Below are positions 1 to 13,122 of a stretch of DNA of 64,000 nt, one piece after another; the stretch's first letter is position 1; each line of letters opens with the position of its first letter. Below the pieces are notes generated by a model. That model was not told where the DNA came from. It searched no databases and saw only the letters and a list, made by a program, of their open reading frames with translations. The translations under genes and the position numbers were made by a program. The DNA comes from Chrysemys picta bellii (Eukaryota; Chordata; Testudines; Emydidae): the NCBI RefSeq assembly GCF_011386835.1, contig NC_088795.1:104282434-104346433 (forward strand), given 5' to 3'.

Positions 1-1988
1 AGGCAGGTGTTTGCCCACATGCGTCATTAATAAGCAACTTGAATCAAAACAAATCCAACAACTTCATTATGTGATATTTTTCTCATTAGCTCCAAATGAC
101 AGCAGCAATGAAACCTGCAGTTTGTTTAGAAAAAGTGTCACTAAAAGGGAGGAGGTGTATACATTGGAACATCTGCTCTAAATAACCCACCTCCAATTTT
201 GTCATAGGTTATAGGTAAATTTGCAATGTACAGAATTGTGTGGGTTGTAGCTGTGTGAATCCTAATAGAGTCAGTTGGAACTGTGCAGCTGAAACACTGC
301 AGAGCAGTTTGAATTTTCAACCCTAAAGTTAGATGGTAGTCATCCAGCTTCCCAGATTCCATGGTTCAATTTTTTAAAAAACTGTCGATGCTTAGCTGTT
401 GCTCATCTGCTTTACAGTGTGTGGAACTTTAAAAACTGTAGGTAGTTACAGCACCAATAATATCTGCAGTATTCTGCGTGGTAAAGTTCAAAACACTTGT
501 CAATTGAAGCTGGAGATGGTGTTAGCAACTTGTCAAAATCTGTCAGAAGCATCAATATTTATGGAGGCTATTTAAGGCTTGTGCTTGTCCATTAGAAGCT
601 ATTCAAGTCCAGGTATTACCCATCAGAGACAGCAAGATGCTGGGAAAACCATTTAGGGCCTGATCCCTTCCTTTGCTAGCTGCCCAGTGGCTGGAATCCA
701 GTCACCATTGGAGCCCAAGACCATAACCTCTCGATCTGGTAAAGAACTTGGATGAAGGAGCCATCTCATTTGTCCAATTTGTGGAGTCCAGTGACAGCAT
801 TCTTCTGTCATTCACACTCAATCAGAAGGGTGGCGGGGGAGAGAAATTCAATAGGCAAGCCTAATAATGGAGAGTCTGGGAAAGAAATGTAAGGCTTAAC
901 CACTTATAGCAGTGCACTTTCTGAAACTGATTGGGTTAAGTAACTCTTCTCAACCTTGGCCCATTACAAAATCTAATGTAATGAAAATCCTTATGATAGC
1001 ACAAATTCTGCAATATAGTTTCATTTCATGAAAAGTAGGAACAAAGAATTGCTGAGACAACGTTTCTAAACAGAAATAACTTTGTTAATTAGGAAATGTG
1101 GAAGGAAGACACATAGTTTTGATTTTAGTTAAATATATATGACAGATTTTTTTTCCCTCCTTGGGAAATTACTAATTGAAGGAAGAAGCCGGGACACAGG
1201 ATTCAGTGAAATCGATTGTTATTTATTAGAGCACACTGACAAGCCACTTGCATGCTAACAGTAGTTGATGGATGAACTTGAAAAGCAGAACTACAGTAGG
1301 TGAACAATCTGCAACAAACAATTTGCATAGGTGCAGATTCTCTCACCTGTACTCTCAGTGTGTAAACCCAGTTCCACTGCTAAACAAGGAAAATATTAGA
1401 GCCACTGTTAGAGTGAAAGGTGAAAAGGGCTGTAAGTATCTGTTTACATAGGAGAAATAAGGGCACAAATAAGAAAGGGATGTGTATGTTAAATAAACAT
1501 AAGAGTAGTGATCTGTGTGAAATTATGAGCACAAAAACATTTCTGAAAATTATATTTCTTTGCTCAGGGTGGTCTCAGCTGGATACATAATTGTGCATGC
1601 AAATTCCCTGTTTCCAAATACACCATTCACTTAAATTAATCTTATTTAAACATTTCTATTTCCTATGCACTTTTTAAGCACTTAAAATGCATTCCTTGAA
1701 AAATCAGGCCTGTATGTATAATTCTACTCTAAGAGGTTCTGAAGCCTGTATTAAGTAATCTTTCTTAGCTTCAGAACATATTTTAGTAAAATTTCTTTTT
1801 AAAAAGTCAAAAAGCAGATCTGATTGAAATAAATAGCTCCGCTTACAAAGGAAGTTACTACTCAATATGAGTAAGGGGAGCAGTATCCATCCCTCAGTGT
1901 ATTCAGCCATTTCTCTTGTTTGTGAATTGTCCAAGAATAGATTAGCCAGGTACTCAGGTGATGTAAATTGGCACAAATCTATTGAAGC
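1..1988. other. AT-rich unique DNA, nothing recognised
   Basis: No coding exon, RNA gene or recognisable repeat was seen. The short open reading frames here lack any family motif and read as chance ORFs. Confidence 0.6.
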
Positions 1989-1996
1989 CAATAAGC

Positions 1997-2331
1997 CAGG
2001 GATCGGCCACCTTTGGCATGTGGCTCACCAAGGTAAGCCCCCTGGCAGGCCGGGCTGGTTTGTTTACGTGCCGTGTCTGCAGGTTCGGCCGATCGCGGCT
2101 CCCACTGCCCGTGGTTCGCCTCTCCAGGCCAATGGGGTTGGCGGGAAGCAGCAGCCAGCACATCCCTCGGCCCGCGCCACTTTCCACAGCCCCCATTGGC
2201 CTGGGATGACAAACCGCAGCCAGTGGGAGCCACAATCAGCCGAACCTGCAGACACGGCAGGTAAACAAATCGGCCCGGCCCGCCAGAGTGCTTACCCTGG
2301 CGAGCCACGTGCCAAAGGTTGCCGATCCCTG
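1997..2331. mobile_element. Foldback hAT-type MITE with perfect 8-bp TSD
   Basis: A 335-bp GC-rich insertion in AT-rich DNA. It begins CAGGGATCGGCCACC and ends with the near inverted copy GGTTGCCGATCCCTG. The 8-bp repeat CAATAAGC flanks it at 1989-1996 and 2332-2339, the size expected of hAT transposases. The inverted similarity runs through almost the whole element, so the two strands encode similar nonsense peptides (the 'MSAGSAD' frames on both strands). It has no transposase and would have been moved in trans. The perfect TSD suggests a modest age. Confidence 0.9.
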
Positions 2332-2339
2332 CAATAAGC

Positions 2340-3119
2340 TATGCTTATTGAAACCTGTTGAAAAATCTAAAATGTTTCCATTAATTTACACTATTTGAAA
2401 TGTTTTGATGACTATTTTCTACAAACACATTTCAGTCTGTGGATTGCTCATGAAACTGTTAGCTGTGAGTATTGCTTTGAGTATGCAATATACACAATTC
2501 AAAATTCTTGTTGTTCTAATTGGGAATATTGGTCACATGAGACATTTCTATTCCCTGATTGGATAAAAAATCTTTTAAAATGAATAATTTTGCTTGTGAT
2601 TGCAACTTCAAAATTCACTATGCGGACTAAATTTACCTTTCATTTGAAGGGTGGGAACAAGGATCTCTATTCCAATTAGTTTTATTTTTTTTTGTAGGGT
2701 CAGATGCTGAGTCGCTTAAGGGTGGTGCCTGCACACCAGCTGCAGGCAGCAAAACTCGTTACTGTGCCAGCCTATATATGCTGGTGCAGAAGAACAATGA
2801 GAGGTGGAAGAGACAAAGTGATGTTTACAGGGTGAACTGGGGAAGGATCATGGAGTTTATGCAAAACCAATGACATTGGTGACCCACTGAAGCAAGGGAA
2901 AGGAATTGTGTCTACCATTCTAGCCCATAGGCTGCAGTAGTAGCCACAAGGAGGCTGAACAGCAAACACATAGATTGGCCATGAGTTGAAGAAGTTAATA
3001 TCACCTCCCATCCTCTCCACGTTCCACACGGACTCTATGCAGATGTAGTTAATTCCACCCTCAATGGATATTCTATATTATTCTCTAAAAAAATCCTTTC
3101 TAAGAGACACAGGGCAGGT
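2340..3119. other. Unique DNA, nothing recognised
   Basis: No gene or repeat family recognised. A slightly GC-richer patch at about 2690-3030 has no motif that I can name. Confidence 0.5.
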
Positions 3120-3383
3120 TTAAACTTAAAACTCTGCATTAATGCAGCTGCTGCAATGCATCTGCACCGCTATAGCGCTTAAGTGAAGACACTCCTACAC
3201 CAACAGGAGAGCTTGTCACATTGGCATAGTTAATACACATTCTTGAGAAGCAAAGCTCTCCCATCAACATAGCACTGTCTACACCGGGGGTTAGGTCAGT
3301 ATGATTACGTTGCTCAGGGGTGTTGGTTTCGGACAACCCTGAGCAATGTAGTTATACCGATGATCAGTAATATAGACCTGGCC
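3120..3383. mobile_element. Harbinger-type palindromic MITE, degraded left end
   Basis: The right end reads TATAGACCTGGCC followed by TTA (3384-3386), matching the inverted start of the MITE at 59399, which begins GGCCTGGTCTATAC. The two copies also share the internal words for 'agcaacatagttatac' and 'agctctcccatcaacatag'. The left terminus has decayed, so 3120 is approximate. No coding capacity. The TTA flank fits PIF/Harbinger target preference. Confidence 0.75.
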
Positions 3384-3386
3384 TTA

Positions 3387-5724
3387 GACACCATTCATGT
3401 CTAGTTTATTTGTTGACATTGTTCAGACTTTGTTTGTGTGTATGTGTGTTTTCAGTTTAGGTCAATTATTGAAAAAATTGTCTATAAACTATTGCTAATT
3501 CATTTTTGCAAAATTTACTCGGCAATAAAATAATGTAGGGTCTGAATTTGGCCTACTGTTTGTATAACATTAAAGACACTGATGTATACTATAAAGTTAA
3601 ATAATCTCAAATCTCAACAAAAGTTAGTAACAGAAGAAATAAATTGCAGAGAAAAATAAAGGAAAATATTTGCAGTGATAGCTATTTGGTAAAATACTCA
3701 TGTTCAGTATTTGGTAATTTACATCTCCAGAACCACTGAGTGATAAACACCGAAGGCTTCAGGATGAGTAGTTTATGCATCACAGGAGACGGATATTGCT
3801 CAGTACATGCTCCCCTGCCATGTAGTTATTGCTGTGATCCTGGAACTGTTCAATTAAAACAAAATTAAATGAACAGAGTTGCATAATAATGTTCTACAGT
3901 AGACAGCTCTGTGAGTTAGTATTGTGTAGAGTGAGGTTGCAGGATGGGACCCATTCAGAACACAGGATTAGTGCATTGTCTATTCATCCTCTCTTGTGAA
4001 TAATTTTATTACATTTGTTTTAGTAATTATAGTGTGGTCATTGAATGTAATTTTTGCGAAAGGTGATACAGCTTTAATTTAATGTTGGACAACAACAGAT
4101 GTTTCTTATGCAAATTGAAGAATTAATATTTGAATATACTTAAAGAGAAATGAGAACAAAGTATTCATGGGATTCTTTTAAATGATTAACTATGTATTTG
4201 TTGGGATATTGATCCATTTTAATAGAAACAGTGAAAGCCAAAGTAATGGATTTGTTTAAATAACACTGAGCTGTCTAGCACAACTACATGACAACTAGAA
4301 ACCAAATGATTATATCCATGACAAAATGGTCTACTTTTGAGCTAACTGAAGTACTGTGAACTATGTCAATATATCAGATAGAGTTTCTAAACGTTTATTC
4401 TAAAAAAAACTGCAAGAAGATTAATTGCTTAAATTTCCAGAAACAAATTATCCATCACTAAGGCCTAGATGATCAGTTTGTGATCTTGTCCATGATAAGA
4501 GGTACTGTGAAGCAGTCTGGGAGGGAAATTACGATTCACCATGTAATAATCTCCCTGCCAGTCTCCCTGCTGCTTCAAGAATGGAGTACACTCCCTGACA
4601 TGCCAACAGACCTACACTGCAAGATATGTTGGGGGAGTAGAGTCAAGGCTCCACCCACTTCCCACCACCCCATCCACCTGTGAAGGATGGGGGCACATAG
4701 CAGCTGTGTAGAGCCTGGTTCTACCTTACCTCTTACCACATTCCCTTGTCCCAGTGTTCATGTTTGACCACAATATGAGGCAGACCAAAAGACTTTTTTA
4801 TTACAAGCCATTTATAACAATGTATTTAGATTACATGGAGCTATGCAGATTTACACAGCATCTGTAAACCCAGTGTAAATTTAGTATTTTCTCTTTGAGG
4901 AGTCCAGATTAGCCTAAAAATATTGTTTTTGTTTATTCTATCTTTTTTTCCTGATTGTAAATCATTAAGATTTTATGTATTCATTTTGTAACAAACAGGT
5001 CTGATTACAGTAGGGATTGGTGCACTCAGATGTTTCTCATTAGAAACTTCAATTAAATACGAAAGTCTTTGTTCTTTTCTGTAGAAACTACTTGACAAAT
5101 AGAAAATATTTTGTTTAAATACACCTGATACCATACTAAACAACAATCAGTTACCTCATTTTTATGCTCAGCAGACAAGCTAAAAGGTCATGCTGGTTTT
5201 AACTTGCATTAAAATGGGATGGAGTAACTTAATCACAATATAGTGTAATTTAAGTTCTCTGGGTTTTTTGTTGTTGAAAGAAAAGCCTTCCAGGCTACCA
5301 TAAGGACAAAAGAAGAATCTTTTAAATTATTGATCAGATATCTAATCTCAACCCAAAACTGCTCACCTTATTCAAATGACAACATAGACATAGAATTACA
5401 TAGTGCATTCTATTAATCAAATTCACATTTTTTAACATTCACTAGTAGTGCATGGAGGATTGGGAACGATTAAGAAAGTAATTAACTGCAATCCACTAAC
5501 AATACCACTATCACTTGTCAATAGAGTATTGAATTGGGAGACTCAAGCAGGGTCAGCCAAGCCTTTTGGGAGGATGAAAAGGAGGGCAGGTTAAATAGTC
5601 ACATATGTGACTTTAATTTAATTAAACCAAGATTGTATGTTGTGCTCCTTTTGTTTTAATCTCGGTTTTGTAATACAAGAAATGATATTGTAAATAAAAA
5701 TACTTCACGTACTTTTGTATCCAT
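3387..5724. other. AT-rich unique DNA, nothing recognised
   Basis: No exon or repeat family recognised. A mildly GC-rich patch at 4450-4740 carries a 67-aa chance ORF without motifs. Confidence 0.5.
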
Positions 5725-5900
5725 AGACCTCAAAGGCTTGGTAATCATTATTATCCTCATTTTAGAGGTGAGACACTAAGAGGTTAGGAGACTTGCTCAA
5801 GATTTATACTGTGGTTGAATGGCAGTTGGGAACAGAACCATCGTCTCTTAGCACAACGCTCAAACCAGCTAGACAGGTGCCCTTGTTGAAGCAGAGGGAA
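5725..5900 (-). repeat. MIR-type CORE-SINE remnant
   Basis: The stretch 'tattatcctcattttaga' followed by 'ctaagaggttaggagacttgctc' is the reverse complement of the conserved part of MIR, in which 'ctcatctgtaaaatga' follows a 'gcaagtcact' word. Divergence is high, as expected for an ancient amniote SINE. The poorly conserved ends leave the boundaries uncertain. Confidence 0.65.
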
Positions 5901-6811
5901 AGCGGTACTGCCACACCTGCTATGTTATGAGAGGATAGAAATAATTCTGTTAACTGGACTTTTGCATCTTCCCTTTCCAAAATCACTAAAGCCAGGGTAA
6001 AGTTAAAAATCCTGGTGAATAGCTGTTGTGGTGGGAGATGTGTTGAAGAAGCTGTCGGACAAAAGGGAGGAAAGAAGCAAACTGTTTTCTCTTTATTGTA
6101 TTTCCAAGGGTGGTACTATCAGAATAGGCAAGTAGGATAAAATAAAAATTTAAAGAGGCTACTGTAAAATCACAGCACTATTTTAGTTACTTGTGAATTA
6201 CATCCAAAAGAGATTTTGACCTTTGATGCACCTCTCTTTTATAATAGCGAATATTTTTCAAGTGACACAAGTACTTCTTCTTATGGCCCCAGTCCATTCA
6301 TGTACTCCTGTAGTAAATGCTCTTTTCAGTGTTCTTGTTTGCTCAAGTAAAAAGAGAATTTAATAGCATGGGGGATCAGAGGGAAAATGATGAAGGATTG
6401 GTGAAAGTGAAGTAAATCAGTTTCAGTACTGGCCTGTCATGATAGATGAATCAGGATACTCTCTCATATACACTTTTATTTTTTCCTGAAGAAATAATTC
6501 CTCTGGTACAGAGGGGAAAAAAACCTCATTGATCCCTTCCCCTGTTAGCAGAGAGTACTGGTACATTAAACTGCAATAACAGGTGAAAATTACAAACTGC
6601 ATGTAAATGTTTTTAATTGCCTAAGCTAGGGATTCTTGCAGTAGGAAAAGTAGAATCTAATCACTTTCCTTGCTGCTGTACATTTTTAATTATTGTATGT
6701 AAGTTCATTTGGCTATATGCAAAAAGTGTGACATCATGGAAGGCATAAGAGAAGCAATCTACTTTTTTAAAATCTTTCAAAACTTCATTAGATAAGCAAA
6801 GAATAACTAAC
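5901..6811. other. AT-rich unique DNA, nothing recognised
   Basis: No gene, RNA or repeat recognised. Confidence 0.5.
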
Positions 6812-6822
6812 CAATTGAAAAA

Positions 6823-7047
6823 GAAAGGGGCAAGGTGGGTGAGGTAATATCTTTTATTGGACCACCTTCTGTTGGTGAAAAAAAGAAGCTCCTGAGCTAC
6901 ACAGAGGTCTTCATCAAATCTGAAGACCTGAAGCTCGAAAGCTTGTCCCTTTCACCAATGGAAGTTGGATCAGTAAAATATATTGCCTCCCTATCTTGTC
7001 ACTCTAGTAGTGCCCTGGGACCAACATGGCTACACCAACATGGCAAA
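6823..7047. mobile_element. Palindromic terminal piece of a Penelope-like element
   Basis: This carries the same terminal sequence as the PLE at 32805-33760 ('gtgaggtaatatcttttatt' and 'gaagacctgaagctcgaaag'), here in both orientations so that it folds back on itself. It ends in 'gggaccaacatggctacacc', a typical PLE end. The 11-bp repeat CAATTGAAAAA flanks it at 6812-6822 and 7048-7058, a TSD length usual for PLEs. No protein is left. It is best read as a 5'-truncated insertion made of two inverted ends. Confidence 0.8.
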
Positions 7048-8549
7048 CAATTGAAAAAATAAATGTTTTAATGAAGCTTTCATTAAAAACTCAGGCCCCC
7101 ATTCTGCAAACATTTAAGCATGTACATATCTTCACTCACATACGTAAAGATACAGGTACTGATCCTGCAGAGATTTAGACACAGAGCTTAAGATCAAAAG
7201 GGATCATTGCATCATCCATTCTGACCTCCTGCATATCCCAGGACATTAAGTTTCACCCATTTATCCCTGTACTGAGCCCAATAATTTGTATTTGGCTAAA
7301 GCATATCTTCCAGAAAGGTAGCCAGTCTCAATCTGAAGACATCAAGAGATGGAGAATCTACTACTTCCATTGGTAGTTTGTTTCAATGGTTATTACTGTC
7401 ATTTTAAAAAGTTGTGACTTATTTCTTATTTGAATTTGTTTGGCTTTAAATTCCAGCCCATGGTTCTTGGTCTGCCTTTTTCTGCTATATTAAGAAGCCC
7501 TTTAATAACCAATATTTTCTCCCTATGAAGGTACTTATACATTGAATATTAGTCTTCTTTTGATAAACAAAACAGATTGAGCTCTCTTAAGTAACTCAGT
7601 GTAAGATATTTTCTCCAGCCCTTGAATCATTTTGTGGTTCTTTTCTGCACTCACTCCACCAGAACTTTACACAGTATTACAGAATTGATCTCTCCATGTC
7701 ATATACCAAGGTAAAATCATCTCCCTCCTCTTCCTCACTACTCCCCTGTTTATACAGCCAATGATCACATTGGCCTTTTTTGCCACAGCATCACATTGAG
7801 CGTTCATGGTGAGTTGCATCTCCACTATGACCCTAAAATCATTTTTAAAGTAACAGCTTTCCAGGATACAATCCCCCATTCTGTAAGGGTTGCCTGCATT
7901 TCTTGAAACTAAATGTACCATTCCGCCAATCTTTGTGTCACCCACAAATTTTATGAGCAGTGATTTTATACTTACTTTCAGATCGTTGATAAATATGAAA
8001 TTGATTAAACAGTTGAAGAGGACTTATCCCTGCAGAACCCCATTAGAAAAACCTCCATTCAAGGTTGATTTCTCCATTGACAACTACTTTTTGGGATCTT
8101 TATTGATACTGTACAGTGCTAATTTCTTCATCAGAAAGTTGGGTGGTAATGTGTCAGATTCCTTACAAAGTCTATTGAATTTACACAGTTATCTTTATCA
8201 GCCAAACATGTAATCTCATCAAAGAATGAAATCAGGGTGTTTGACAAGATCTGTTTTCCATAACATCATGTTCACTGGTATTAGTGATATCTCTATCCTC
8301 TAGTTCTGTAGGAATTGAATCCTATATTAGCTTTTCCATTATTTTGTTTGGAACTGATATCAGGCTAACTGGTTTATTGTTACTCAGGTTATTCCACTTG
8401 CCTTCTGGAGTTTCCCTGGTATTCCAAGATTTATTAAAATGTATCAGAAGGGCAGAACTCTCCTCAGTCAACTCTTTTAGGACTGTTTAGTATGTTTTCT
8501 GAGGTTGCTGATTTAAAAATCTTTATCCTTAGTAGATCATATTTCCAGT

Positions 8550-8773
8550 CAGGGCCAGCTCCAGGGTTTTTGCAGCCCCAAGTGGAAAAAAAAAAAAAAA
8601 AAAAAAAGCCACGATCGCGAGCTGCGGTGGCAATTCGGCGGGAGGTCCTTCGCTCCAAGTGGGAGTGAGGGACCGTCCGCCAAATTGACGCCGAATAGCT
8701 GGACGTGACGCCCCTCTCCGGAGTGGCCACCCCAAGCACCTGCTTGGCAAGCTGGTGCCTGGAGTCAGCCCTG
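8550..8773. mobile_element. hAT-type MITE with perfect 8-bp TSD, nested in CR1
   Basis: It starts CAGGGCCAGCTCCAGG and ends CCTGGAGTCAGCCCTG, imperfect inverted termini. The 8-bp TSD TTTCCAGT lies at 8542-8549 and 8774-8781. The interior is GC-rich with a run of 23 A residues at 8585-8607 and a 'ggaggtccttcgctcc' arm with an inverted partner at 8657-8680. No ORF of its own. A purely non-autonomous element of hAT character. Confidence 0.88.
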
Positions 8774-8952
8774 TTTCCAGTTCTCAGTTACCAATGGACT
8801 GGAAAGTACTTCTTTCTCCTCATGTGTTAAAAAGTAAATAATTCTGCTTTATTCCCAAATACATAACACAAACGTCTATTGAACACCTCTGTCTTTCTTC
8901 CATCATTATTATTAAAAATTTTACTATCTCCATCTGTCATGGGAAGGTATAC

Positions 8953-9647
8953 CCCATTACCAATTTGTGTTCTGTAGCCCCCCAGTCAAATGCAAATAAC
9001 TGCTTTTCTTCTCAATGTGGGAAAGCCAAATGGTCAGAGACAGTAGGACTGTCCTCAGATTCAGGACAGTATGGTCTAAGGGCTGGAGTTGATGGGGCCA
9101 CCCAGGAATGGGTCAATGGCCGCGGTAAGTGGGCACAGGCCCTCCCTACACCATCGGGTCCCAGCCCAGGGCCCTATCAACCGTGAGTGTATCCACTAGT
9201 GGGTCAGCGGGGATCCCTCTGAAATATGCTGACTCTTTTCCCAGATCAATGTCTGGTTTCCCCTGGGCTACTTCCTACCCTGTCTTCCTGCTCCATAGAC
9301 TGCAGGATTTCTGGTTCCCCAGGGTAATCATCAGGCAGAGGTCCCAATGACTCCTTCCCCTCATGGGGTTCCATTGGCAGCCTGGTATTTGCCTGGGTCT
9401 CGGTGTGCCTAGCCTCTGCAAACTGGGGCTCTGACTGCTTCCAAGCAGGAGCCTGCAACACATGTTGTCTCTCCTCCACAGTGAGCCAAGAGTAAGCTGA
9501 GCTGCTCCCTCTTATACTGTGGTTCCAGTTGGAGCAAGCCCGGCAGGGGCAAAGGGGCATGGCTTCTTCAGCTGAAAAAATATGAGATTATCCTCTTCCT
9601 GTCCTATGGGGGACAGGTATATCTTGTCACACCATCAAATAATTGGC
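8953..9647. mobile_element. Unclassified 695-bp insertion inside CR1
   Basis: CR1 sequence breaks off at 8952 and resumes at 9648; GTATAC is present on both sides (8947-8952 and 9648-9653) and may be a 6-bp target-site duplication. The insert is C/T-rich and reads like a decayed LTR or other retroelement non-coding region, but I see no TG...CA ends, primer-binding site or polypurine tract. Short ORFs of 60-104 aa on the minus strand show no known domain. Its family is left open. Confidence 0.5.
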
Positions 9648-9712
9648 GTATACTATTGATGAGATTTCCTTTTACTCCTAATATATTTAAACTCCTCCTC
9701 ATTGCCCATTTA

Positions 9713-12700
9713 TGCAAATGTATTCCCTTATACTCTGTGAGCAGCCCCATTGAAGTCTTTCTAGGATTGTGGATTTAATATCTAATAAAAATTAATAAGC
9801 AATCACTGTTGTATTAGTATCCTTTGGGCTAAGTTTTTTCTGTTGCTAACTTTTCTCAAAAGGGATTTGCTTTCCTTTCTAACTACACAATCATCATTCA
9901 TATTTCTTTATTCTGATGTTAAAACTAAATGAGCATGCAACAGGGAAAGTAACACTCTGTGAAATCTACTTTAAGAGACTTGTCTGTATCAGACAGGAAT
10001 GCCTCTCCAAAATTCAATTTAAGCAACCATGTAGATAGTCACAAGGAGAGCATGGCAGCAATGGAATAAAATTTAATGACAAAAATAGATCGGTCAAACT
10101 GGACAGACCATAGAGTACTACCATGTCTCCCTCACATTCGTCATCAGAATCTCTGTTAGTATAATGATCTTGATCTTTTGGCATTGAGGAAGAATGGTTT
10201 TCCTGGAAACCATAATGAGCAAGCAGGCTGAACAGAAAGCTGGGTATTGTTAAGGTTATTTATATCTGGTCTCATTCATACAGTACTAATTAGTTAGAAC
10301 TTAATCTGCTGTATAACCCCACTTAACACCTGAATAATTCCCCTACACTCTGATTTGGTGTCTGAATTAAGAGTGCATGTACTTGTTTTACTATTGTATA
10401 TCTAGTTTGGGGGAATTGATTTATGTCCATTTTAACTGATTATCTGATTTAAGAGTACCTATCTCAAGTTGAATGCACTATAATTTTAAGGATATTCTCT
10501 CTTTGATGCAATTACTATACCATCAATAACTGAGATTTCCATACAGCTGTTCCACAGCAAACAAACAATTTAGGCTTCACTTTATTATTTATAATTCGGT
10601 GATGTCAGGAACAATGACCATGATATTCATCTCCTGAGCAGATCTCATAGAAACATACATTTATGAAATACAGATTTCATATCTGCACTGTATAATTGCA
10701 ATATGAACTCTAAAATAAACTATTTGAAAGACTATTGCATTATAATCTCAGTCCTCTTGAGAGTTATTTAATCAAAATAGCTCAGTTTAAATGCAAAACA
10801 AGAGGAGACACATACGACTTTCAGAGGATCAAGGAGAGACAAAGGACTAGGAATTTTGACTTAGGAAGCTATTTAAAGGAAAGAGATTTCTGATATGTTA
10901 TTTTGTCAGGCTGGGATGACAAACTAGAAACAGAACTGGTCTCCCAGTTGGGTCAATGATGTTCTCTGGGTATGGTAAAACATTTCTTCCCAATTCTAAC
11001 CATTATATGTGCCAAATTTGAATGTGAGCTATTAGGACACTGTTATTAAACAAGACTTTATTAAATAAAATCCTTGTTAGCCAGCAATAATGTTGTACTA
11101 CTTGATGGTGCATGACTATAAGCATGGTTTGAGGAAATCTCTTACTTAAACTTTGAAATTGTTTGCTTAACAAGTTTTTTATTGCCGTGTTATTGTTACA
11201 CTAACCCAAATAAACAAGGAGAGAAAGTATGGGGAAGGTGGACTCTTCAGGAACACAGTTTAGGGTCCCCAATGGCAGCTGAAAGACTGGCCAATCGGAA
11301 GGACTGTACCATTCGAAAACTGCTTCTGACTTCTAATTATTGATTTTTGGGGTGTTTTTCTAACCAGTTGCAGATGTGTGTAAGTGCTTGAGACTACAAT
11401 AAAGTAGTGCAGTTTTAAGTGAAAGTACTCTTGTATTGTACTGTTTGTGCCAGCCACCTATTGGTTGGATGGCCATGTCTCCATTGATTTATTTCCTGAC
11501 ACCACCTTGCCAAGAGTAATAGTTACCAAGAGCTTTGGGTTTTAAGAACCACAGAAACACTAATGAAAACTTCAGTCAAACCAAAGGAAATTTGACAGAA
11601 TAACAATTGGGTAGGGACCTAAGGATATGGCACACATTTCTTTTTAAGTTAACAAAGTATTGTGCTTAGAATTAACAGAAAAACTGGAAGTTCTGATTTT
11701 TATCATCTTATACCATGTAACATAATTGTTCTTTGCATGTAATGTTTTACTAAAAGAACCTCCCATCACACTTTGAGGCTACAAGTCAATATTCTTCAAC
11801 AGTTATATGAGCTAAGGTTTATCTAAAACCAGGATGTACAGTAGTAATGTATGCTCCAGACCCATGATTTGACCTGATTGATTCCAGAGGCTTGCTTTCA
11901 AGCCAGCAGAGAGCACTCCTCTACATTTCAGAGAAGAAACAAGGACTCTGCTTTTTTCAACAGTTTTCTTTTTGACAAGATCATCTGCAAAGTACCCTAA
12001 GAAAAAAATGCCTTGGTGCTACACAGTTTGTGCTAATCCAGTTACTGAATAGGTTGGGAAAATGCCTCAACCATTGTATGACACTCAGAGCCTCCATCTA
12101 TAATACAGAACAGGAATGATGGATGATTTGGTGACACACAACTCTCCCAGCTGCCATAATTCTTTCCCATGAGATCAGTCTGAAGAAAAGGGACTTAACT
12201 AGTCCATGTGTGGCATTTCATTATTGTACTGAGAGAGAGAAAAAAAAATTGTTCCTGACTCTGTGGCCTCTCTTACGAGTAGCAAGCTGTGATTTGAGAT
12301 TTAAGTCAATTCAAGTCCTTGACCCAACATGTTTACGTGAAGTAAGCCTAAGGGTTTCTATGAAAGTTTATTCTTTTGAGCACCATTGGAAGTGTACAGT
12401 GGTAAAAACCCTAAAGGTGTTGTGCAGAGTATGTTAAACTGCCCTTAATTTGATGTCCCTGAAGTCCATGGTGTAGGAAAACTTTGAGTTTGATGTGAAA
12501 ATAACTACATTCGGGTTTTGTACATATGGACTAAAATTAAATCAGAGGTAAAAATAAAGATGAATAATAAATACGTTGTCATTATCAATGATCATTAGTA
12601 GCTCACTCTGCCAGAACGCCTACAGATTCTGAAAACTGTTTTGTTCTTAACTGTACAAAAAATGTCTTTAACAAATCCTCTTTTTGTACAGCTCAGTTTG

Positions 12701-13038
12701 CTTTATTTGTTTAGGAAAACTTTTGTAAAAGCAGTAAGGGTTGTTGATTTCAATGACCTTTGGATCAGGCTTTAATTGCACATATCCACTACAGAAGCTG
12801 AAATATACAAGTCCTTGCCAATCCAGAAGCCAGGTAAGAAAGACAAATCTGTGAATACCCTGAGTCCTTGAATAAGCTAGGGAAAATCTGTCCCTAACCT
12901 GATATCACTTCTCTCAGGTGATATTCAGACCTTTTATAAACAGATGAAAGGAACAACTCTCCCAAAGGGAATGGAATTGTACCTGTTTATACCAGGTCTC
13001 AATATGGCCCTTCATGAATAACCAGGATTAGTTGTCTA
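9713..13038. other. AT-rich unique DNA, nothing recognised
   Basis: More than 3 kb without a recognisable repeat, exon or RNA gene. ORFs at 11260-11457 and 12210-12437 have no motif and are taken as chance. Confidence 0.5.
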
Positions 13039-13119
13039 GTATCAGAGGGGTAGCCATGTTAGTCTGGATCTGTAAAAAGCGACAAAGAGTTCTGTGGCAT
13101 CTTATAGACTAACAGACTA
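13039..13119 (+). mobile_element. Short Penelope-like element terminal fragment
   Basis: 'agtatcagaggggtagcca' then 'tgttagtctggatctgtaaaa' and 'tatagactaacagac' match the terminal region of the PLEs at 38095 and 38909 ('gtatcagggggcagccgtgt'). Only about 80 bp remain and the element stops at 'aacagacta'. No flanking duplication could be placed. Confidence 0.75.
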
Positions 13120-13122
13120 TTT

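Larger units (their letters stand above)
7150..9712 (-). mobile_element. CR1 LINE 3' part, antisense, with two nested insertions
   Basis: A long decayed CR1 copy on the minus strand, its 3' end at left. Recognisable words include 'agatggagaatctactactt', 'ccccctgtttata'-type ORF2 sequence near 7740, 'ccaatctttgtgtcaccca' at about 7925, and 'aaccccattagaaaaacctc'. On the minus strand this would encode the C-terminal part of the reverse transcriptase, but many stops break it. The copy is interrupted by a MITE at 8550-8773 and by an unclassified 695-bp insertion at 8953-9647, after which CR1 sequence resumes ('cctaatatatttaaactcct'). Confidence 0.85.

Noticed and set aside
1867..2337. 156-aa ORF across the first hAT MITE
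   Set aside because: It runs across the MITE boundaries and owes its length to the GC-rich, stop-poor foldback sequence; similar peptides appear on the opposite strand because the element is palindromic.
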